From: Ichthyophonus hoferi
Lineage: Eukaryota > Opisthokonta > Ichthyosporea > Ichthyophonida > Ichthyophonidae
Reading direction: 5' to 3'
NCBI GenBank assembly: GCA_002751075.1
Contig: NAOQ01000319.1
Coordinates: 11,786-25,672, forward strand
DNA: 13,887 bases
The position numbers were made by a program, and so were the translations under genes. Under the pieces are notes generated by a model. That model was not told the origin of the DNA. It made no database searches and was given only the letters and a program-made list of their open reading frames with translations. Below are positions 8,159 to 13,887 of this stretch, piece after piece; position 1 is the first letter of the stretch; each line of letters starts with the position of its first letter.

Positions 8159-9216
8159 CTGCATCAATTATGCCAGATCATGGTAGTCAAGTGTTGAGTG
8201 CAAATTAACCAATAACATTTTTTCAACTTTCATAATGGTATATGTAAACATTATTATACGATTAAATAATACACCTGTTTGATATTTTTTTTGAGCAGGA
8301 TCAAAGATAACGCAATTATATTTATACGTTTTTGCATATATGGGTGTTTTCGGTAACAGCTACTTTGACAATGGAATGTATTATATCTGTAACTCCGATC
8401 ACGTTGGCTTTAATTGCAATTAAAAAAATCATATAGTCCGATAAGCGTTGACCAATAGAAGCGCTGTGCTCTATCACATCATCATGACGTACTTCATAGA
8501 TCTATAACTATTACCAAATACCTCAGCATACGTAAATATTAAATTTTATAAATTAAAAAAACACTGATAAGCCAACATATTAAATATACAATATGTGGTA
8601 TATAAATATATATATAAAATATAAGATAAGACCATGTAAAGTTTTATCCATTTCTGGCTCAAAGTGATCTCTCTTACACGAGTCGATAAGGTAATTTAGA
8701 AAGCATCAAGATCCCTATCCAATCATATTCAGACATTTTCAGTGCCTAACGTGTAAGTAGTACCATAGCTTTTAGCCAATACTAATGTATTTTAAAATGT
8801 TTCATTTTCATCCTGGTTGATTTGCTCTCTCTTTCCTCCTATCCTATTATATCTTACTATATTTATGTTTTCTCTAAAATGTTTTACAATTGGAATAGAT
8901 AAGCTTTGTTATTTATTTATACATGGATTTATCTTATATACCCGTATTATGACGTTCTTATACACTATTTCTTGCTTGTACATTATTGAATGATATTTTG
9001 TCAATTTGGTTAACCACTTAACTTGATTGAAATCTTTTTACTATATTAAATTGCTATATTTGCTATATCTTTCTGGCTATAGCATATGTTAGCAGTGCAA
9101 TTAGGCTGATATTTCTTCTTGAGCTACCAGATAGTATTATTTAACTATTCACTAGCTGTACTGAAAGAGAGTGCAACTAGTGAAACATACACCTTAAATT
9201 ATATGTTTATATATTC

Positions 9217-9225
9217 TATATATAG
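9217..9225 (+). promoter_or_regulatory. TATA-like element upstream of the eight-segment membrane gene
   Basis: TATATATAG lies about 70 bases before ATG 9293, inside a wider AT run. In such AT-rich DNA this is weak evidence. Confidence 0.25.
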
Positions 9226-9292
9226 TTTACTGAAACCAATAACTTTATGGTATAAGTAACTGTAACACCTATAGCAACCGCAACATAATATA

Positions 9293-9643
9293 ATGCCATT
9301 ATCCCCTCACGATGCTTCAGACCTGAACAACAGTGACCGTTCTGTAAAGGCAGATGCTAACGTAAAATGTGCTTCATATGTTACAGACCAAGACACTGTA
9401 ACAAACCCCCAACATAAGAAAATGGCAATGGTAGCACCATCCGCAATGTTAGCACAAATGCAAGCTTTACCAAAAAATGAAGGATGGTTAAAGAATATTA
9501 GTCCCAATATTAATTCCTCGTCCACTGGTTCTACAAGCTATGAGTTTAATGGTTCACGAACGTTGCGTCTTTTTGATGGTGCTAATATACAACAAAATAT
9601 ACAGCCTCATTTATATGAAATGCATCAGGAACGGGAAATGCAG
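9293..9643 (+). CDS. Eight-segment membrane gene exon 1: soluble N-terminal region
   Basis: Encodes residues 1-117, from MPLSPHDASD to HQEREMQ. Four sequons (Asn12, Asn68, Asn74, Asn86) are present but would be used only if this end is lumenal. The donor CAG|GTAGGC (GT at 9644-9645) is phase 0; reading on into the intron gives only T-rich hydrophobic sequence. Confidence 0.75.
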
Positions 9644-12240
9644 GTAGGCAAAATGCTTGATGGGTTGATTGATATGTTAATTAGTTTTACAGTATACGCG
9701 CCTCTGTATTTATTTTTTATTTTGTTTGCTTGTATTTATAGTATTGTAGTTATTTGTGTTCTTTACACTTGCGTTTATTTTTTTTCTCTCTCTTTCTCCA
9801 TTTATTTCTATTTTACGTTCAACCCTAATTCCTCTCATCCTTCCTATCCTAGTTATCTGCTATAGGAGCCCTTCGTACAAAAATCAATACGTCTTACCTC
9901 TCCTCCCTTAATCTTTTCTTTTTTTTCTTTTTTTTTTCTCTCGCTCACTAATATTCTCTATTAAATCCATCTACCCACCTATCTATTACTGCAACTCTAC
10001 TTTTACAACTCTCCTCTCTCCCCGACTATCCTATACCTCTGCTGGATCAGTTAAAATAATTAATTATAAACTTGAAAATTAAAACGGCGTTTAAATTGGC
10101 CGTAAAATTTGAGCGCTCTTTAAATATTTACTATACGTGTAATATGTAGATTGTCTTAAGCCCAATTATATTACTTAATTATAAATTTAAATTTTAAAAT
10201 GACATTTTGATGAGCTGTAAAATTAAATATTATTTAAAAATTGTTAGGCCCATTTATATCAATCAATTATATTTTATTTAAAAAATTTAAATAGCAGTCT
10301 GATTAATCGTAAAATTAAAATGCTTTTTAAATATTTAGATTATCCTGGGCCTATTTATAAAGATCAACTATAAATTTAATTTGATTGGATTGGATTTTTT
10401 ATTTTTCAACTACTTACTATGCATGTCACTTCAAACCAAATAATTATAAATATAATGTATCTATATATATATATATCTACATGCCTGTATTATTATTATT
10501 ATTGTTATTGATCACTATACCGCTATACTCTATTCTCACTCTCTGTCTGCTCTCTACTCCTTCTGCCCTCTCCCTCTCGCCCCCCCCCGACCCCGTCTCT
10601 CTCCTACCTCTCCTACTCTACAGGCAGCCAGACTACAACAGACTGGAAAATACATGTTCCTCTTAGTTACGGTCTTAGCCCTCCTGCTATTCTCGCCTAC
10701 ATTATTCGTAATTACGTTTCACAAAAGCACCTATATAATCATATCCATGTTTAGCACATCATTTGTACTTTCTGTTTTTGTGGTGACTCTATACGCTTAT
10801 GTAACCTACAAATTTCGAGATACTCCAGCTATCCGAGCCCGAGGTACCCGCTATATACTATACATATATGCTTCGATCTACACCTCTCTTATATCCAACT
10901 TCATAGTATCAATAATTACCGTTATTGACCATCTCTATGAGCTCTCCAATACCGAGTTCCACAGTGCCATTCGAACTGCTTTAGCAGTTAATATCCCTAT
11001 AGTTATTATCTCAGATGCGTTCTTCTTTGGTACGGTCTGTGGTCGGTTGCGTGTAGTTCACCATCTCTTCGCCAGATCAGTCAAATACTATACAGTCAAG
11101 GATATGTGTAGGATTTTTCATATGCCGATTTTAGGTCTATGTTTTTGCGGCCTGCTATGCTCAATATTTCCTATAGTACATTGGAGTCATTTCAATCCTC
11201 ATGGTAATCATTTCTTTGCTTATGGAGGTTATCTTGCTATCTCCCTGGCGGCTCTCCTTGTATTAGGTTATTATACCTGGCAAACTCGGAATGTCTCCAC
11301 TCTCTTTTGTGATTGGTAAGTCTGGCTGCTAATTGTTTTATTTTATTTTAATTATATTCATTGATTGGTGGTTTTATGTTTTTATCTCTTAAAACAGGAT
11401 ATTTAATTAATTTGCACGTGTTTTTATATAGTTATAATCATTTAATGGTATTAGCGATTATTATTCCATATATATAATCTAGAAAAATAGTTGGTGCAAT
11501 CTAAGCCTCTGCCAATCCGTGAGCGTTTGATATAGGTGTTAAATGCCAATGCAAGATGATCAATCAAGATTGAACGAGCCAATGCTAGAGGGTTTTATAT
11601 GATCTGTTAATTACTTGAAATTCTTGATAGCTTTAGCTGTCTTGATATCACTTTACATGATTGTGGGGTTTTTCTACTATTTTTATTACCATGTCAATGA
11701 TTGCTGGTTTTGCTGTATTCCATTAGGTTTCAAAGCAAAATATCCTTTCACTATGCTGATTAACCTTTAGATCTATATATATCAATAGGCCCACACAAGT
11801 AAATTTTGATTATCTTAATTTATCTTCCCCCACTACACTAGTTTACTTATTAATATGTTGGTTTATTAATTTATATTACTAACCTTTACAAAATCCGTCT
11901 ATCCCATATTTATACATTATACATTGCAACATTATACAATAACACAAACAGGTATCAAAACGTCCGTATCGTAATTATATACCTATTGTTCTCCTCAACT
12001 CTCAATATTGTAGTTACTGCAACCCGAACCAGTCGGATAGAGCAAGCCATGGTACTGCAACTAGGTCATCAAATGGCACCTATGATTTTCTTAATGGATA
12101 CATTCTCGGCTACGTTCTATCATTTATGGCAGCATGATTTTGATGCTTTAGATAGAAAGCTTGAAGCCCCATCAACAAATTTACCTAAAGCTGACTCAGC
12201 TAGCTTTGAATTTGGTTTAAGTGTAAGTGGGCATTCATAG
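9293..12240 (+). CDS. Receptor-like multi-pass membrane protein, eight hydrophobic segments, three exons
   Basis: Exons 9293-9643, 10624-11315 and 11952-12240 join in phases 0 and 2 to 443 codons ending in TAG. Residues 1-117 are soluble, Ser/Asn-rich and lack a signal peptide. A helical, charged stretch (106-126) leads into hydrophobic segments at about 127-150, 154-181, 194-219, 235-258, 281-304, 314-336, 354-373 and 389-407, followed by a 36-residue polar tail. The loop RDTPAIRARGTR (182-193) recalls the first intracellular loop of class C-like and fungal seven-helix receptors; by the positive-inside rule this loop and the one at 259-280 face the cytosol. Segments 2-8 would then be the seven-helix core, with segment 1 extra. 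ATG 9293 is the first Met after in-frame TAG 9272. Gene structure is fairly sure; receptor function is inference, and a transporter-like protein is possible. Confidence 0.78.
9644..10623 (+). other. Intron 1 of the eight-segment membrane gene (980 bp)
   Basis: Bounded by GTAGGC and CTACAG, phase 0. It contains T/C-rich tracts (about 9775-9950), a diverged tandem array (10062-10388) and an unusually long pyrimidine tract at its 3' end (about 10518-10620, including nine consecutive C). Confidence 0.8.
10062..10388 (+). repeat. Diverged tandem array, three to four units of about 88-115 bp
   Basis: Units begin AATTATAAACTT (10062), AATTATAAATTT (10177), AATTATATTTTA (10265) and a partial AACTATAAATTT (10366). 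Within each full unit, a (C/G)GTAAAATT-type core, a TTTAAATATT-type block and a GCCCAATTAT or GGCCCATTTAT-type block recur in the same order. The copies are old and diverged. Confidence 0.7.
10624..11315 (+). CDS. Eight-segment membrane gene exon 2: hydrophobic segments 1-6
   Basis: Encodes residues 118-347 plus two bases of codon 348. It begins AARLQQTGKYMFLLV after the acceptor TCCTACTCTACAG, which caps a long pyrimidine tract. The open frame would end at TAA 11317 if unspliced; the donor GATTG|GTAAGT (GT at 11316-11317) is a full consensus, phase 2. Confidence 0.82.
11316..11951 (+). other. Intron 2 of the eight-segment membrane gene (636 bp)
   Basis: Bounded by GTAAGT and AACAG, phase 2. 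It is AT-rich with no open frame or repeat worth naming. Confidence 0.78.
11952..12240 (+). CDS. Eight-segment membrane gene exon 3: last two hydrophobic segments and tail
   Basis: Encodes residues 348-443. TG|G across the junction restores Trp348, then YQNVRIVIIYLLFSSTLNIV and MAPMIFLMDTFSATFYHLW, then a Ser-rich acidic tail ending in SGHS and TAG. The acceptor is ACACAAACAG (AG at 11950-11951). Confidence 0.78.
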
Positions 12241-12572
12241 GCATATTAGATAGTAGTAGGTTGGAGATATGCATGTATGGATAGAGGTAGAGGTATGCAT
12301 AAGTATAAATATATACTTTATTTTTTATGGACCATGGGTTATCACGGGTTGTCCAAGATACCATTAGCTTTAATTTTTTAAAAAACTATATACGTTTATT
12401 TAACCTATTGAAAAATGCAAGAACTTGTATTTTAGTATTCTTATTGTGCAAGCCATATTTAAATGTATATAATTAATTAACCTGGATAATATAATCACTC
12501 AAGAGTGCATTTAATGAAATGGGCTTTTGGAAAGCCTTTCTCTTGTAAATAGTAATGACTTCAGTGAAAATG

Positions 12573-12578
12573 AATAAA
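12573..12578 (+). terminator. Candidate polyadenylation signal AATAAA for the eight-segment membrane gene
   Basis: First AATAAA on the plus strand after the TAG at 12238-12240. The motif is common by chance in AT-rich DNA. Confidence 0.3.
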
Positions 12579-12687
12579 TAAATTGTTCAAACACCTTATG
12601 AAATATCTGTTGGAACTTCAATGTAGTATATGTTGCAATCACACAATCATGGGGAATAAATAACTCTGGTTAACAGCTCCCGATTAC

Positions 12688-12906
12688 ACATGTTTCAACA
12701 CCTTATTATATTACAATTTATAATATTACACTACTATATTATTTTATATTATATTATACTATCCTATATCATCATATATTGTAATATATTAGGTAGGCCA
12801 ATTAGGAAATTTAAATGAATTCGTGCAATCTAGAGATAACTTGGCTTGTAACTGTAACTGTACCCCCAGAATGTCAAGGAGTAGTGTATATAATGTTGAA
12901 ACATGT
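12688..12906. repeat. 13 bp perfect inverted repeat, arms 206 bp apart, MITE-like outline
   Basis: The left arm ACATGTTTCAACA is at 12688-12700 and the right arm TGTTGAAACATGT at 12894-12906. The interior is AT-rich and non-coding. No clear target-site duplication flanks the arms, so transposon identity is unproven. Confidence 0.55.
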
Positions 12907-13138
12907 CCTCTGTTACAATTATTCTTTATTTACTTGTTTTGTATTAGATTATAGCATTTAATTTGTCCATTATCTGCTATTAATCAAATGATAGAAGTAT
13001 CTACTAACTCTACATAGTAATAAATCGAGATTGTGGTTAATTCCAATATAATAAAATATATTGGAATGGAAATAAAACTAGTATCGGTGGTATTGAATTC
13101 GATTTGATGTGACATACGGTGTGCCTATTTATTTCTAG

Positions 13139-13432
13139 TTAGTCTAAGTAGGTATCAATCGTAATCGTGTTATCTATCCTTTTTGCGGAAAGTCTTTCCA
13201 GTGACCTGATACAAAGATTCAGGTTGTACGGTTTAAGTATTTTTTCTTTTAAAGAGTGAATGAATAAATTGAATCTAAATGTACTTTTTGTAGATACACA
13301 ACTACAACAGCCTGTGGTAGTTCTGGCGACTTGTTCACAGGCTTTGGAGTCGCCAATTGTGTTGTATAATATGTATATTATGATATTGTTTAACAAATAT
13401 TGAATGAATGCCAAGTTTTGTTTCACGAACAT
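13139..13432 (-). CDS. Possible terminal exon of an unrecognised minus-strand gene
   Basis: An open frame on the minus strand ends at a TAA at 13141-13139. Its last part (HSLKEKILKPYNLNLC then SLERLSAKRIDNTITIDTYLD) is mixed in composition and protein-like, and a minus-strand AATAAA lies just past the stop at 13133-13128. The upstream part crosses a strongly structured segment (13303-13366), so a real exon would probably begin below about 13300. I do not recognise a family. Confidence 0.2.
   Translation of the reverse strand: MFVKQNLAFIQYLLNNIIIYILYNTIGDSKACEQVARTTTGCCSCVSTKSTFRFNLFIHSLKEKILKPYNLNLCIRSLERLSAKRIDNTITIDTYLD
13303..13366. ncRNA. Interleaved inverted repeats with H-type pseudoknot topology
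   Basis: AGCCTGTG (13309-13316) pairs with CACAGGCT (13336-13343). TGGCGACT (13324-13331) pairs with AGTCGCCA (13348-13355). The two stems interleave, and an outer stem TACAAC (13303-13308) with GTTGTA (13361-13366) encloses both. Whether this is transcribed, and from which strand, cannot be seen. Confidence 0.35.
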
Positions 13433-13451
13433 ATTTGTATTTGCCTATAAC

Positions 13452-13535
13452 GGTAGTGTACATGTACACAGGCATGCGGGGTTGCCGCATATACCCGGGT
13501 GTGCCAATGGCGGCATATGTGCAAGCGGCCGGGGC
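13452..13535. other. GC-rich palindromic island in AT-rich DNA
   Basis: Palindromes follow one another: GTGTACATGTACAC (13456-13469), ATGCGG/CCGCAT arms (13474-13479, 13485-13490), ACCCGGGT (13493-13500) and CGGCCG (13526-13531). About seven CpG occur in some 85 bases, against very few in the surroundings. No coding function is evident. Confidence 0.6.
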
Positions 13536-13643
13536 TTTATTGTTTTTTAAAAATATATATATATATACTCGTTTTATAGTGGGTGCTATTTTTTGGTTGA
13601 CACCCATATCGCTATGTTCAATAATATAAATTGAATCAATCAT

Positions 13644-13887
13644 AAATATTCTTATTGACTCTACAATTCGTGTAAGACTATACTACTGTTTCCTTCTCTG
13701 AATAGCTCTTTAGCTAATTCACTATTGTATATGGTTGCACACCATGTATCAACAAAATCAATTTGAACTGTGTTCATTCAAAGTTAACGATCTTGTAACA
13801 GCAACATTAATATAAGACATAAATATTCCAATGAAATAGGCTTGTTAAGTCTATGTAAAGTGTCACAACTTAAGTATGGGACTTACC
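13644..13887. other. Right edge; possible minus-strand splice donor at the boundary
   Basis: The last seven bases read on the minus strand as G|GTAAGT, a full donor consensus at 13887-13881. It would fit an exon lying just outside the window, on the same strand as the possible terminal exon at 13139-13432. Otherwise the stretch is featureless. Confidence 0.25.

Larger units (their letters stand above)
5402..9292. promoter_or_regulatory. Divergent intergenic region between the ADAM and eight-segment membrane genes
   Basis: 3.9 kb separates the two start codons, so both promoters must lie here. The stretch is AT-rich with islands of more mixed composition at about 6600-6800, 7080-7450 and 7860-8220. 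It contains TGACGT at 8485 and 8950, CGGCTTA at 6735, 6754 and 7402, many CCAAT/ATTGG pentamers, a 12 bp inverted repeat at 6479-6549 and A-rich tracts near 7810-7840. No gene of normal size is recognisable. Confidence 0.6.
12241..13138. other. 3' flank of the eight-segment membrane gene, AT-rich, no recognisable gene
   Basis: A short hairpin GGCTTT-TGG-AAAGCC is at 12522-12536 and a candidate polyadenylation hexamer AATAAA at 12573-12578, about 330 bases after the stop codon. A 13 bp inverted repeat spans 12688-12906 around AT-rich sequence. No coding evidence was found. Confidence 0.55.

Noticed and set aside
9644-9865. Continuation of eight-segment membrane gene exon 1 to a 190-codon protein with its own hydrophobic segment
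   Set aside because: The sequence past CAG|GTAGGC is T-rich intron; splicing to 10624 restores a continuous helix and a much longer protein.
10385-10666. 93-codon plus-strand frame ahead of exon 2
   Set aside because: It reads the polypyrimidine tract in another frame and shows no protein-like features.
13408-13643. Overlapping open frames on both strands across the palindromic island
   Set aside because: Both are short, overlap each other, and reflect the palindromes and a TA run rather than protein-like sequence.

Overview
The window is eukaryotic, AT-rich, intron-bearing chromosomal DNA. It holds most of one recognisable gene on the minus strand, one complete spliced membrane-protein gene on the plus strand, and a 3.9 kb divergent intergenic region between them. 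Each splice junction was inferred from three things together: GT/AG consensus, matching phase on both sides, and continuity with the protein family where one is known. I saw no virus-like element, CRISPR array, rRNA or convincing tRNA.

Gene 1 (5401 down to 38, minus strand, running off the left edge) is an ADAM10/ADAM17-type metalloprotease (reprolysin, M12B). Seven exons give 412 in-frame codons: signal peptide, prodomain with an inner poly-basic site and a Lys-Arg processing site, then the catalytic domain as far as HEIGHGFGAQ. The last visible exon stops at a phase-0 intron inside the zinc motif, so the third zinc histidine, disintegrin region and C-terminus lie outside the window. Details of the prodomain and the HEIGHGFG motif resemble, from memory, the ADAMs of early-diverging fungi. 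I therefore lean towards such a fungus; another AT-rich opisthokont is not excluded.

Gene 2 (9293 to 12240, plus strand) has three exons and 443 codons. It encodes a protein with a soluble 117-residue N-terminal region and eight hydrophobic segments. The loop RDTPAIRARG after the second segment recalls the first intracellular loop of class C-like and fungal seven-helix receptors. It is probably a receptor-like membrane protein, but I do not recognise the family with certainty.

The introns are 0.3-1.1 kb and rich in simple repeats: AT microsatellites, a 270 bp pyrimidine repeat, a CCTAC-type repeat and a diverged tandem array of about 100 bp units. The intergenic region (5402-9292) holds a 12 bp inverted repeat, scattered TGACGT and CGGCTTA motifs, a 52-codon ORF and a small plus-strand ORF that looks spliced. 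The right flank (12241-13887) holds a 13 bp inverted repeat 219 bp across, two interleaved 8 bp inverted repeats with pseudoknot topology, a GC-rich palindromic island and weak signs of a third gene on the minus strand entering from the right. No direct functional link between genes 1 and 2 is visible; they share only a divergent promoter region.
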